64,000 nt of DNA from contig CP132901.1 of NCBI GenBank assembly GCA_031446085.1, positions 451,135-515,134 of the forward strand, written 5' to 3'. The notes under the pieces are model-generated. The model ran no database searches. It saw only the letters and a list, made by a program, of their open reading frames with translations, and was not told the origin of the DNA. Shown one piece after another: positions 1-9,065 of this stretch (within the stretch, counting starts at the first letter, position 1; each line of letters starts with the position of its first letter). Both the position numbers and the translations under genes were made by a program. Origin of the DNA: Arsenophonus sp. (GTDB lineage Bacteria; Pseudomonadota; Gammaproteobacteria; Enterobacterales; Enterobacteriaceae).

Positions 1-1295
1 TACAAAAAAATATTAAATGGAAAAATCTTGGTTTATTAATTATTGATGAAGAACATAGATTTGGAGTAATCCATAAAGAACTATTAAATTCTAAACATAA
101 AAATATAGATATATTAATATTAACTGCTACGCCAATACCAAGAACCTTATACATGGCTATGAATGGATTAAGAAACCTTTCAATTATTTCTAGTCCACCA
201 GATAATCGACTATCCATTAAAACATTTGTTTACCAATTTAATACGGAAATAATTCGTAAAGCAATTTTAAAAGAGATATCACGTAATGGACAAGTATACT
301 ATATTTTTAATAATGTTAAAATAATTGAAAAAAGAAAAACCTTTCTTCAAAAACTTATTCCAGAAGTAAAATTTGAGATCGGTCATGGACAAATGCCCAC
401 TAAAAACCTTGAAAAGATCATGATAAAATTTTATCAAAAAAAATTTGATGTATTGATTTGTAGTACTATTATAGAAACAGGAATAGATATTTCTAATGTA
501 AATACAATTATTATTGAACGTGCCGATAAATTCGGATTAGCACAATTATATCAATTAAAAGGTCGAGTAGGAAGGTCTAAAAATCAAGCTTACGCATATT
601 TATTAACACCTAATCCTAAATTAATGACAACTAATTCAAAAAAAAGATTAGATGCATTTAAATCTTTTAAAGATCTTGGCATTGGTTTTACATTAGCTAC
701 ACAAGATTTAGAAATTAGAGGATCTGGAAAATTACTAGGAAAAGAACAAAGTGGACAAATCACAAATATAGGAATTGAACTATATTCTATTTTTTTAAAA
801 AATGCTATTAAACTACTAAAAAAAGGGAAAGAACCTACTTTGGAAAAGTTAAGTTATAAATCTGTTGAATTAGAATTATCTATTCCTTTATTTTTTCCAG
901 AAACTTATATTAATAATGTTAATCAACGTTTATTATATTACAAAAAAATAGCTACTATAAATAGTAAAGAAAAACTAAATTTAATAAAAATAGAACTTAT
1001 TAAAAAATTTGGAATGATTCCAAGATCAGGAATATTTATTTTAGAATTAGCATTAATTAGAATAAAAGCACTGGAAATAGGAATTAAAAAAATAAAAATG
1101 AATCAGAAAAAAGGATATATAGAATTTTTTAATGAAAATTCTATAGATACAAATAAAATTATTTATTTAATAAATAAATATCCTAATGTTTATAAATTAA
1201 ATCAATCTAATCAAATAGAATTTAATATTAAATTAAATTCAGAAGAAGATAGGCTAATATTTATTAAAAAATTAATAAAAAAATTAAAAAAATAA
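1..1295 (+). CDS. mfd: Transcription-repair coupling factor Mfd, 3' part (5' end outside window)
   Basis: Mfd is a DNA translocase that removes RNA polymerase stalled at lesions and recruits UvrA. The frame is open from base 3, so about 430 C-terminal residues are present, matching roughly the last 430 of the ~1150 residues in E. coli Mfd. The helicase motif DEEH lies near the window edge, followed by TATPIPRTL (motif III), GHGQM, ETGIDI and QLKGRVGRS of the second RecA-like lobe, then the C-terminal autoinhibitory domain (DVNQRL-like segment NNVNQRLLYYKKIA). The first internal ATG at 153 is not the start; homology runs through it. The gene converges on ndh with a 21-bp gap; E. coli also has ndh close to mfd. 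The truncation is only the window edge. Confidence 0.95.
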   Translation, partial: QKNIKWKNLGLLIIDEEHRFGVIHKELLNSKHKNIDILILTATPIPRTLYMAMNGLRNLSIISSPPDNRLSIKTFVYQFNTEIIRKAILKEISRNGQVYYIFNNVKIIEKRKTFLQKLIPEVKFEIGHGQMPTKNLEKIMIKFYQKKFDVLICSTIIETGIDISNVNTIIIERADKFGLAQLYQLKGRVGRSKNQAYAYLLTPNPKLMTTNSKKRLDAFKSFKDLGIGFTLATQDLEIRGSGKLLGKEQSGQITNIGIELYSIFLKNAIKLLKKGKEPTLEKLSYKSVELELSIPLFFPETYINNVNQRLLYYKKIATINSKEKLNLIKIELIKKFGMIPRSGIFILELALIRIKALEIGIKKIKMNQKKGYIEFFNENSIDTNKIIYLINKYPNVYKLNQSNQIEFNIKLNSEEDRLIFIKKLIKKLKK

Positions 1296-1316
1296 AAAAA
1301 ATAATTTTTAACTAAT

Positions 1317-2648
1317 TTAATCATATAACTTATATTTTGGTTTAATTAGTTTATAAAAAAAACTCACTAACATAATTAATATAGTTTTCAAATAACCATG
1401 TAAGTTTATTTGATGTATTCGATATAACATTAAATATATTGTTTTTGCTAATCTTCCTTCAATAATTAAATTTTTATTAAAAGAAAGAAATTTTAAAATA
1501 TTTCCTACTGTACTAAATTCAGATAATGATATAAATATACCACGATCTTTATAAGAATATTCTTTTAATGATTTTTTATTTAAAAAATAAATAATATTTC
1601 TATAACATAAATCAGCCATTTGATATGCTGCTTGTGCTCTAGGCGGAACAAATTCATTATTATTATGATTCATCGGACAAGATGCACAATCACCAATAGC
1701 AAAAATTGAATCATCTAACGTTGTTTGTAAAGTTTTTTTAACAATCAATTGATTAATATGATTAGTTTCTAATCCTGATATATTTTTTAAAAAATCTGCA
1801 CATTTAATACCCGCAACCCATATTGTCAACGAAGATTTTATCTTACTTCCATCTTGAATATTTAATCCATCAATATCTACACTAGTTACTAATGTATTAG
1901 TTAAAACTTTAATTCCTAAATAATTTAATTTTTTATGTATATTTTCAGATATATTAATCGATAGTGATGGAAGTATTCTGTTACTTGCTTCTATTAAATA
2001 AATATTAATTTTTTTTGTTTTTAAAGATTTTAATTTATAATCATTAAATGCAGATATGGCATAATAAATTTCAGAACAAAGCTCAACTCCAGTTGCTCCA
2101 GCTCCTACAACAACAATATTAAATTTATCTTTTTCTTTTTTATTACAAATAACATTTGAATTTGAAAAAAATAAATTTAATAATTCTTTATGTATAGAAT
2201 TAGCTTCTCTGAAAGAATTTAAAAACATACAATATTTTTTTACATTTGGAATATTAAAATCATTGGAAATGCTTCCTATTGATAAAACTAATATATCATA
2301 GTTTAATTCTACTTGCGATAATATCATTCTACCTTTAGAATCATAACATTCAGATAAAACGATTTTTTTTTCTAATTTATTAATATTTATTAATTTACCC
2401 AAATGAAAATTAAAATAATGTTGAGATGCATGTAATAAATAACTCAATTTTTTTACTCTATCATTGATTAACCCAGATGCTACTTCATGCAATAAAGGTT
2501 TCCATACATGACTAGCATTACAATCTACTAATGTAATTTTAGCAATTTTATTTTTTCCCAAATTATTCCCTAATTTAGTTGCAAGTTCCAATCCACCTGC
2601 ACCACCACCTACAATAATTATTTTAATTCTTGACATAATAGAGAACAT
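1317..2648 (-). CDS. ndh: NADH dehydrogenase II (non-proton-pumping)
   Basis: Ndh is a single-subunit flavoprotein that passes electrons from NADH to quinone at the inner face of the membrane without pumping protons. The N-terminal FAD fold shows IVGGGAGGLELATKLG. A second dinucleotide motif, VVGAGATGVELCSE, lies near residue 190. AIGDCASCP and VPPRAQAAYQMA of the family are also present. The 443 residues compare with about 434 in E. coli. The C-terminal segment (HQINLHGYLKTILIMLVSFFYKLIKPK) fits the membrane-binding region. An ATG four codons downstream (2636) is an equally plausible start, and neither has a clear ribosome site. It converges on mfd. Confidence 0.95.
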   Translation of the reverse strand: MFSIMSRIKIIIVGGGAGGLELATKLGNNLGKNKIAKITLVDCNASHVWKPLLHEVASGLINDRVKKLSYLLHASQHYFNFHLGKLININKLEKKIVLSECYDSKGRMILSQVELNYDILVLSIGSISNDFNIPNVKKYCMFLNSFREANSIHKELLNLFFSNSNVICNKKEKDKFNIVVVGAGATGVELCSEIYYAISAFNDYKLKSLKTKKINIYLIEASNRILPSLSINISENIHKKLNYLGIKVLTNTLVTSVDIDGLNIQDGSKIKSSLTIWVAGIKCADFLKNISGLETNHINQLIVKKTLQTTLDDSIFAIGDCASCPMNHNNNEFVPPRAQAAYQMADLCYRNIIYFLNKKSLKEYSYKDRGIFISLSEFSTVGNILKFLSFNKNLIIEGRLAKTIYLMLYRIHQINLHGYLKTILIMLVSFFYKLIKPKYKLYD

Positions 2649-2845
2649 CCAATTTATAATAAATATTATTTTTAAACAATATTATTTATATATAAAATAT
2701 AAATGTCTATAGCATAACATTATATCTTTTTATTTTCAAGAAAATTATTAATATATTCATATTGTTTCTAAACTTTCATTTTTTTTAAAAAAAAAATTGA
2801 AAAAAAAATAATATGCTATATAATGATTATTAATTTAATAAAAAA

Positions 2846-2921
2846 TCCTCCATAGTTCAGTTGGTAGAACGGCGGACTGTTAATCCGTATGTCACTGGTT
2901 CGAGTCCAGTTGGGGGAGCCA
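2846..2921 (+). tRNA. tRNA-Asn (GTT)
   Basis: This 76-nt cloverleaf is nearly identical to E. coli tRNA-Asn. The acceptor arms TCCTCCA and TGGGGGA pair with one U.G wobble, the D arm and TTCGAGT T-loop are intact, and the anticodon GTT is at 2879-2881. The 3' CCA is encoded (2919-2921), unlike the other three tRNAs in this window. It stands alone between the divergently oriented ndh and hspQ. Confidence 0.97.
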
Positions 2922-2960
2922 GATTAATAGAACATATTTTATATAAAATAAAATATATTA

Positions 2961-3287
2961 TTAATTTCTTAATTGAGGAGCTTTAAGTTGGTTTTTGATT
3001 GATTCTGATAATTCATCTAAAGAAGACTGTTCAGGATGTTCTTTTAATAATTCATATGTTATTTGAGCTTCTGCTAAATATGTATGAATAGGATCGCCGT
3101 TATCATCTTCCATTACAACATAATACCAAGGCGATGCACGCAGGTCTGCATTAGATGATATTTCATCATTTTGATGTCTATCGATCAAAGAGTATTCTGG
3201 ATCAACATCTACTATTACACCAAGATATCCTAATAATTTATGTCTTATTTGTTGACCAATATTAAATTTACTATTAGTCACCATCAT
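2961..3287 (-). CDS. hspQ: Heat shock protein HspQ
   Basis: HspQ is a small hemimethylated-DNA-binding (YccV-like) protein. In E. coli it modulates DnaA stability and acts as a specificity enhancer for Lon protease. The 108-residue product is collinear with E. coli Hsp[25 protein letters not shown] at the start, then [24 protein letters not shown], and an identical-type C-terminus ending APQLRN. The start at 3287 is chosen because GGGAGG sits five bases upstream; the longer frame would begin at a TTG inside that ribosome site. A possible but poorly spaced sigma32-like promoter lies upstream. Its retention beside dnaK, dnaJ and grpE suggests proteostasis matters in this cell. Confidence 0.93.
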   Translation of the reverse strand: MMVTNSKFNIGQQIRHKLLGYLGVIVDVDPEYSLIDRHQNDEISSNADLRASPWYYVVMEDDNGDPIHTYLAEAQITYELLKEHPEQSSLDELSESIKNQLKAPQLRN

Positions 3288-3335
3288 ATAGCCTCCCAAT
3301 ATAATACATTTATTATAAATAAATAAATAAAAAAT

Positions 3336-3361
3336 ATATGTCCTATATATAAGATTTCAAG
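3336..3361 (-). promoter_or_regulatory. Possible sigma32-like promoter of hspQ
   Basis: Reading leftward, CTTGAAA (3355-3361) matches the sigma32 -35 element exactly. GGACATAT (3336-3343) partly matches the -10 CCCCATNT. The 11-base spacer is two shorter than the 13 seen in front of grpE and dnaK in this window, so this is weak. hspQ belongs to the heat-shock regulon in E. coli. Confidence 0.25.
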
Positions 3362-3452
3362 TATATTATAAAATATATTATTTTCATAAATTATATTATA
3401 TATTCTATAGAAAAAAAACTAAACATATTTTTATATATAACTCATAAATTAC

Positions 3453-4121
3453 ATGAAAAACCAAGAAATTTTAAAAAAAATAGCTGCTCGTTATGCTTTA
3501 AAATACATTACTGCTAATTTGACTATTGGCGTAGGTAGTGGTTCTACTGTTAATTACTTTATTAACGAATTACAAAAAAAATCAAAAATAATTAAAGGAG
3601 TTGTACCAGCATCTATATCTTCTAGTGAAAAACTAAAATCTTTAAATATTCCTTTATTAAAAATAAAGGATATAAAATCTATCGATCTTTATATAGATAG
3701 TGCTGATGAAGTTGATGATAATTTAATGATGATTAAAGGAGGAGGAGGCGCATTAACTTGTGAAAAAATATTAGTAGGAATGTCTAAAAAATTTATAGGA
3801 ATTGCAGATGAATATAAAAAAGTTAATGTTTTAGGAAAATTCCCATTACCTATAGAAATATTACCCATTGCATATAATCATGTAATGGAGAAATTATTAT
3901 TTTTAGGAGGATTACCCAAACTAAGAAAAAATTTTTTTACAGATCACGGAAATATTATTATTGACATATATCAATTGAAAATATCAAATCCTAAAAAAAT
4001 AGAAACACAAATAAATATGATTCCAGGAGTTATTACAGTAGGACTATTTACACACCATAAAGCAAATTTTTTTATATTAGCTAAAAAAAATAATACTATA
4101 AAAATTATACATGCAAAATAA
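3453..4121 (+). CDS. rpiA: Ribose-5-phosphate isomerase A
   Basis: RpiA interconverts ribose 5-phosphate and ribulose 5-phosphate in the non-oxidative pentose phosphate pathway, which supplies PRPP and nucleotides. The 222 residues match the E. coli enzyme (219) end to end: VGSGSTV phosphate loop near residue 27, DSADEVDDNLMMIKGGGGALTCEKI with the active-site Asp/Lys region, and GKFPLPIEILP. The C-terminal VITVGLF is present. With the transaldolase gene at 60193 it supports an active pentose shunt. It is monocistronic and converges on rplS. Confidence 0.96.
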   Translation: MKNQEILKKIAARYALKYITANLTIGVGSGSTVNYFINELQKKSKIIKGVVPASISSSEKLKSLNIPLLKIKDIKSIDLYIDSADEVDDNLMMIKGGGGALTCEKILVGMSKKFIGIADEYKKVNVLGKFPLPIEILPIAYNHVMEKLLFLGGLPKLRKNFFTDHGNIIIDIYQLKISNPKKIETQINMIPGVITVGLFTHHKANFFILAKKNNTIKIIHAK

Positions 4122-4152
4122 TAACTTTTAAAAAAATTGAATTAAATTGATT

Positions 4153-4524
4153 TTAAACATCATTTTTTTTATCCTTATTTATTAAACGTGTTTTTATACG
4201 AGCAGATTTTCCAAAAAGAAAACGCAAGTAATATAATTTTGCACGTCTTACTTTTCCAAATTTATTAATCTTAATAGAATATATCATATTAGAATACATT
4301 GGAAATACCCTTTCAACTCCTTCAGAATGAGAAATTTTTCTTACAGTAAAAGATGAATTTAATCCTTTATGTCTCATAGCAATAACTATACCTTCAAAAG
4401 CTTGTAAACGCTTTTTATTGCCTTCTAACACCCATGTTTGTACTTCTATAGTATCTCCAGAACGAAATATTGGAACATTATTTCTAATTTGCTCATCTTC
4501 AATTTTTTTTATTAAATTATTCAT
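4153..4524 (-). CDS. rplS: 50S ribosomal protein L19
   Basis: L19 (bL19) sits at the 30S-50S interface. The 123 residues are slightly longer than E. coli L19 (115) because of a short Lys/Asp-rich tail. Diagnostic stretches are [40 protein letters not shown] and [10 protein letters not shown]. It is the last gene of the ffh-rpsP-rimM-trmD-rplS cluster, in the E. coli order, 27 bases after trmD. No terminator-like hairpin is evident in the 31-bp gap to the convergent rpiA. Confidence 0.97.
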   Translation of the reverse strand: MNNLIKKIEDEQIRNNVPIFRSGDTIEVQTWVLEGNKKRLQAFEGIVIAMRHKGLNSSFTVRKISHSEGVERVFPMYSNMIYSIKINKFGKVRRAKLYYLRFLFGKSARIKTRLINKDKKNDV

Positions 4525-4551
4525 TTTTTTCCCGTAAAAAGAAAACTATAT

Positions 4552-5295
4552 TTATTTATTATATTCCTTTTGAAACTCCAATAATAACATTTTTTCTTCA
4601 CTATTAAATATCTTTTTTTTTAAAAGACTAGGTTTTTTTAACCACGTCTTGCCTAATGACTGTTTTAACCTCCAACGTTTAATCAACTTATGATTGCCAG
4701 ATAATAAAACATTTGGAACCATTAATCCAGAAAACAAAAAAGGTTTAGTATAATTAGGATAATCAAATAAAAAATCTGTAAATGAATCTTCATTTACAGA
4801 TTTTTTATTATTTAATACACCAGGAATAAATCTGGAAATAGCATCAATTAAAACCATTGCAGGTAATTCACCACCAGTAAGTATATAGTCCCCAATAGAC
4901 CATTCTTCATCTACTAATGTTTGAATAACTCTTTCATCAACACCTCTATATCTACCACAAATGCAAATAAATTTATTTTCTTTAATAAAAGAAGCAACAC
5001 TTTTATAAGTAAAAGTTTTACCCTGAGGAGTTAAATATAATACTTTTGTTTCATTTCCTAACTTTTTTTTTGCTGCCTTTACAGCAGATCGAATAGGTTG
5101 AATTGACATAACCATACCAGACCCACCACCATAAGGTGGAAAATCAATTCGACGATATTTATCATTATATGTATAATTTCTTGGATTCCAAAAAAAAACA
5201 TTCAAAAAATTGTTCTTTATAGCTTTCCCTACAATGCCATACTTAATAAAAGAAGAAAATAATTTTGGAAAAATGCTAATAATACCAATATTCAT
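4552..5295 (-). CDS. trmD: tRNA (guanine37-N1)-methyltransferase TrmD
   Basis: TrmD methylates G37 of tRNAs using S-adenosylmethionine and thereby prevents +1 frameshifting. It is a SPOUT-family enzyme with a trefoil knot. The 247 residues (255 in E. coli) carry the knot motifs YLTPQGKTF, CGRYRGVDERVIQ and WSIGDYILTGGELPAM, and the conserved N-terminus GIISIFPKLF. The C-terminal DNHKLI-like stretch (GNHKLIKRWR) is kept. It lies between rimM and rplS with short gaps, consistent with co-transcription. Confidence 0.97.
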   Translation of the reverse strand: MNIGIISIFPKLFSSFIKYGIVGKAIKNNFLNVFFWNPRNYTYNDKYRRIDFPPYGGGSGMVMSIQPIRSAVKAAKKKLGNETKVLYLTPQGKTFTYKSVASFIKENKFICICGRYRGVDERVIQTLVDEEWSIGDYILTGGELPAMVLIDAISRFIPGVLNNKKSVNEDSFTDFLFDYPNYTKPFLFSGLMVPNVLLSGNHKLIKRWRLKQSLGKTWLKKPSLLKKKIFNSEEKMLLLEFQKEYNK

Positions 5296-5316
5296 AAAAA
5301 ATACCTTTAAAAAAAA

Positions 5317-5841
5317 TTATTGATTCCAAGTAACATAAATTACTTTATTAAAAGTATCTATTCTTCTAATAACCTTTTTCAATATAAAAGGTATTAAAAA
5401 TTCATTTAATTTATGATTAGAATTACGTACAATTAATACATCATTTGAACCTGTTTCTATTATATCTTTAACATAACCCAATAATTTACCATCAATATTG
5501 ATTACTTGGCAATCAAGTATATTAAACCAATAAAATTCATCTAAAGGTAAAATTGGAAGTTGTTTTTTTTTTACAAAAATATAACTATTACATATTCTTT
5601 TAGCCATATCTCTATCATTAATATAATCTATTTTAAATATGAAATTTTTTTTATAACATTGCCAATTTTTTACAAATATTTTTTTCCATTTATTTAATTC
5701 TTTAATATACCAAGGAGAATAATTAAAAATATTACTTTTTATTTGAGAATATGAAAAAATTTTTATCCATCCTTTAACACCATATGGACTACATATTTTT
5801 CCTAAAACAATTAAATTTTCATGATTAACATTATTAAACAT
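5317..5841 (-). CDS. rimM: Ribosome maturation factor RimM
   Basis: RimM assists assembly of the 30S head by binding S19. The 174 residues match the family length (~180). The N-terminal barrel begins VLGKICSPYGVKGWIKIFSYS, and the C-terminal PRC-like barrel contains FYWFNILDCQVIN, LGYVKDIIETGSNDVLIV and LIPFI. The sequence is diverged and rich in Lys, Asn and Ile, but the motif order and position between rpsP and trmD leave little doubt. A ribosome site ahead of the ATG is not obvious. Confidence 0.93.
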   Translation of the reverse strand: MFNNVNHENLIVLGKICSPYGVKGWIKIFSYSQIKSNIFNYSPWYIKELNKWKKIFVKNWQCYKKNFIFKIDYINDRDMAKRICNSYIFVKKKQLPILPLDEFYWFNILDCQVINIDGKLLGYVKDIIETGSNDVLIVRNSNHKLNEFLIPFILKKVIRRIDTFNKVIYVTWNQ

Positions 5842-5848
5842 AATTAAT

Positions 5849-6088
5849 TTATTTCATTTTTTTTAAAATACTAGATATAATATCTGATTTTTTAGCTCCT
5901 AATCCAATCCAATAATTTAATCTATTAATATCAATTTTAATTTTTTTTTCTTTATTAAAAGAAATAGGATTGAAATATCCAATTTTTTCAATAAATCTTC
6001 CATCACGAGCTCTTCTTGAATCTGCTACAACAATTTGGTAAAAAGGACGTTTTTTTGATCCACCTCTAGATAAACGAATGATAACCAT
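5849..6088 (-). CDS. rpsP: 30S ribosomal protein S16
   Basis: S16 is an early-binding 30S assembly protein. The 79-residue product (82 in E. coli) begins [20 protein letters not shown], continues [20 protein letters not shown] and ends with an AT-driven Lys/Ile-rich tail. It precedes rimM by only 7 bases and follows ffh by 27, preserving the E. coli gene order. Confidence 0.97.
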   Translation of the reverse strand: MVIIRLSRGGSKKRPFYQIVVADSRRARDGRFIEKIGYFNPISFNKEKKIKIDINRLNYWIGLGAKKSDIISSILKKMK

Positions 6089-6115
6089 AAAATATTATTT
6101 ATTCTCCTTTAAAAT

Positions 6116-7471
6116 TTAATTAAAATTATTGGATTTTATAATATTTTTTATACTGTATAAAATATTATAAAAAGAACTATGAGATGTTTTTTTTACTAAT
6201 TTTTTAATAGATTTAAAAAAAATGATTAATTGATTAATATCAGCAACACTAGTTCCTGATCCATATGCAATACATTTTTTACGAAAATTTTTAATTTTAG
6301 GATTTTTTCTTTCTTGAATTGTCATGGATAAAATAATCGCCTTCATATCCTTGATTTTTTTATCATTTAACTTATTTAATATTACATTAGAAATTTCTAA
6401 AATACCAAAATATTTATTTATTAACTTTTTAATACCACCCATTTTTTGAAATATATTTAATTGATTTAAAAAATCATCTAAAGTATAATCTTTAGTTATT
6501 TTTTTGTAATTTTCTAATTTAGTTGATAATCGTATAATATCTCTTGTCTCTTGATTAGGAAAAACAGAATAATCTGTTCCAAAAATACGTGAAACTATTT
6601 TTTTAGAATTAAAAAATTCTAATCCTTTATTAACTTTTTCACTAGTACCTAAAAATTTAATAGGTATTTTAGTATAATAAAAAATAGAAAATGCAGCACC
6701 AACTCTCGAATTTCCATCGATCTTAGTTAAAATAACACTACTACACGGCAATACATTATTAATACTTTTAGCAATATTACCTGATGCTTGACCCATCATA
6801 GAATCTACTACTAAAATAATTTCAATAGGTTTAATTGATTTAGTTAAAAAATAAATTTTTTTTAAAATTTCTGCTTGACGACAATCTATGAATCCAGGAG
6901 TATCTATAATAAGTAAATTATATAAATTTTGATTTGCATAATTTATCGATTCTTGAACTATTTCTTCGATTTTTTTAATTTTTTTTGGATAAAAAAAATC
7001 GATTTTAACTAAATGAGATAAATCATTTAATTGTTTAATACTAGATGAACGATATAAATCTAATGAAGTAATTAATACTTTTTTATTATTTCTATTTCGA
7101 AAAAAATTACCTAATTTAACTGATGTAATTGTTTTTCCTGAACCATTTAATCCTATAATTATAAAAATACTTAATGATTTTTTTTTAAAAAAAATCTTGT
7201 TATTCCTATAACTCATGATATTTAATAATTCACAATACATAATTTTTATAAATACTTGACCAGGATTTAAAGAATTATTAATATCTTGACCAAGTGATTT
7301 TTTTTTCACAATTTCAACAAAAGAATTTATTACTGGTAATGGAAGATCAGCTTCTAATAAAGAAACACGTACTTGTCTTAAGGATTCTTGAATATTTTTT
7401 TCAGTTAATCTACCATATCCTCGTAAATTACTAAATAAATTTGCTAGTCTATTAGTTATTTTTTTAAACAT
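6116..7471 (-). CDS. ffh: Signal recognition particle GTPase Ffh
   Basis: Ffh binds 4.5S RNA and signal sequences and hands ribosomes to FtsY. Length (451) matches E. coli (453). The N domain is followed by G1 GLNGSGKT (residues 107-114), G2 DLYRSSSIKQL and G4 TKIDG; the RNA-binding motif GSGTS is in the M domain. Two oddities stand out. G3 reads DTPGF instead of the near-invariant DTAGR. The M domain (about the last 120 residues) keeps only three methionines, and the Met-rich C-terminal tail of E. coli is replaced by Ile/Lys/Asn/Ser. The frame is intact, so it is probably functional but diverged. It heads the rpsP-rimM-trmD-rplS cluster. Confidence 0.93.
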   Translation of the reverse strand: MFKKITNRLANLFSNLRGYGRLTEKNIQESLRQVRVSLLEADLPLPVINSFVEIVKKKSLGQDINNSLNPGQVFIKIMYCELLNIMSYRNNKIFFKKKSLSIFIIIGLNGSGKTITSVKLGNFFRNRNNKKVLITSLDLYRSSSIKQLNDLSHLVKIDFFYPKKIKKIEEIVQESINYANQNLYNLLIIDTPGFIDCRQAEILKKIYFLTKSIKPIEIILVVDSMMGQASGNIAKSINNVLPCSSVILTKIDGNSRVGAAFSIFYYTKIPIKFLGTSEKVNKGLEFFNSKKIVSRIFGTDYSVFPNQETRDIIRLSTKLENYKKITKDYTLDDFLNQLNIFQKMGGIKKLINKYFGILEISNVILNKLNDKKIKDMKAIILSMTIQERKNPKIKNFRKKCIAYGSGTSVADINQLIIFFKSIKKLVKKTSHSSFYNILYSIKNIIKSNNFN

Positions 7472-7626
7472 TATTAATAATGATTCTATAAAATAATAAT
7501 TATTATAATACTTTTTTTATAAAAAGACATTGAATTTATAAAAATTAAATAATTATATTATTTTTTTTAATTTTAGTAAAAGAATGTACAATACAAATAT
7601 TTATATTAAAATAATTAATTAAAATT

Positions 7627-9030
7627 ATGGAAAAAAATCAGAAATATTTAACTGAAAATAATAAAAAAATAAAGAATTTTAATATTCCATCATATTCTCT
7701 TGAATCTGAACAATCAATTTTAGGCATTTTAATGTTAGATAATCAATATATTGAAAATGTATTAGATACATTAATCTATACTGATTTTTATATTCAAACA
7801 CATCGTTTAATATTTTTAGAAATCACTTATCTTTTTGAACAAAATAAACCTATCGATTTAATTACTTTATCAGAATCATTAGAAAGACAAGGCAAATTAG
7901 AAAGCGTTGGAGGATTTTCTTATTTAGCAGAATTAGCAAAAAATATTCCAACTACTTCAAATATAGAAGCTTATATCGAAATCGTAAGAGAACGATCTAT
8001 TATTCGAGAAATTGCTAAAGCAGCAAGTAATATATCAGAAGCTGCCTATAATTTAAATGGAAAAAAAAGTGATGAATTACTAGATTTTGCTGAATCACAA
8101 ATATTTAAAATCACAGAATCTAAAATTAATAGAAATCAAGGACCAAAAAAAATAGAAGAACTACTAAATAAAACAATAAAAAATATTGAAAATTTATATA
8201 AAAATCCCTACAAAAATATAACAGGATTATCTACTGGATATCCAGATCTTGATAAAAAAACTGCTGGATTACAAAATTCTGATTTAATCATTATTGCTGC
8301 AAGACCATCAATGGGCAAAACTACTTTTGCTATGAATTTATGTGAAAATGCAGCACTAATTAGTAATAAACCTGTTTTAATATTTAGTTTAGAAATGCCT
8401 GCTAATCAAATTATAATTCGTATGTTGTCTTCATTATCTAGAGTTGAACAAAGCAAAATTAGAACAGGACAATTACATGAGTCAGACTGGAATAAAATAT
8501 CTAATACTGTTTCTTTATTAATGAAAAAACGTAATATTTATATTGATGATTCTTCTAAACTTACACCAATAGAACTTAGATCTCGTTCAAGAAAATTATA
8601 TCGCGAACATGGTGGATTAAGTTTAATTATGTTAGATTATCTTCAATTAATGCATGCTCCATATATTTCAGATAACAGAACTTTAGAAATTGCTGAAATT
8701 TCAAGATCTCTTAAATCATTAGCAAAAGAACTAAAAATTCCAATCATAGCTTTATCTCAATTAAATCGTAGTTTAGAACAAAGATCTGACAAAAAACCAA
8801 TGAATTCTGATTTACGTGAATCAGGATCAATTGAACAAGATGCAGATCTAATTTTATTTATATATAGAGATGAAATTTATAATATTAACTCTGATTTAAA
8901 AGGAATTGCAGAAATAATTATTGGAAAACAAAGAAACGGACCAATAGGAAATTTTCGTTTAACATTTAATGGACAATATTCAAGATTTGATAATTATGCA
9001 CCACCAATTTATAACAAAAACAATCTTTAA
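7627..9030 (+). CDS. dnaB: Replicative DNA helicase DnaB
   Basis: DnaB is the hexameric 5'-3' helicase of the replication fork. The 467 residues match E. coli (471). The N-terminal domain begins IPSYSLESEQSILG. The RecA-like C-terminal domain shows Walker A RPSMGKTTFAMN near residue 235, Walker B region LIMLDYLQLM, and the DnaB-specific QLNRSLEQRSDKKPMNSDLRESGSIEQDAD. It lies 35 bases upstream of alr, as in E. coli, and is divergent from ffh across a 155-bp AT-rich gap. Confidence 0.98.
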   Translation: MEKNQKYLTENNKKIKNFNIPSYSLESEQSILGILMLDNQYIENVLDTLIYTDFYIQTHRLIFLEITYLFEQNKPIDLITLSESLERQGKLESVGGFSYLAELAKNIPTTSNIEAYIEIVRERSIIREIAKAASNISEAAYNLNGKKSDELLDFAESQIFKITESKINRNQGPKKIEELLNKTIKNIENLYKNPYKNITGLSTGYPDLDKKTAGLQNSDLIIIAARPSMGKTTFAMNLCENAALISNKPVLIFSLEMPANQIIIRMLSSLSRVEQSKIRTGQLHESDWNKISNTVSLLMKKRNIYIDDSSKLTPIELRSRSRKLYREHGGLSLIMLDYLQLMHAPYISDNRTLEIAEISRSLKSLAKELKIPIIALSQLNRSLEQRSDKKPMNSDLRESGSIEQDADLILFIYRDEIYNINSDLKGIAEIIIGKQRNGPIGNFRLTFNGQYSRFDNYAPPIYNKNNL

Positions 9031-9065
9031 TTATTCAATATTTTTAAATAAAAAAGGTACTTTTC

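Noticed and set aside
153-1295. A complete short helicase gene starting at the ATG at 153
   Set aside because: The frame stays open to the window edge with continuous Mfd homology, including DEEH, so this is the 3' part of mfd.
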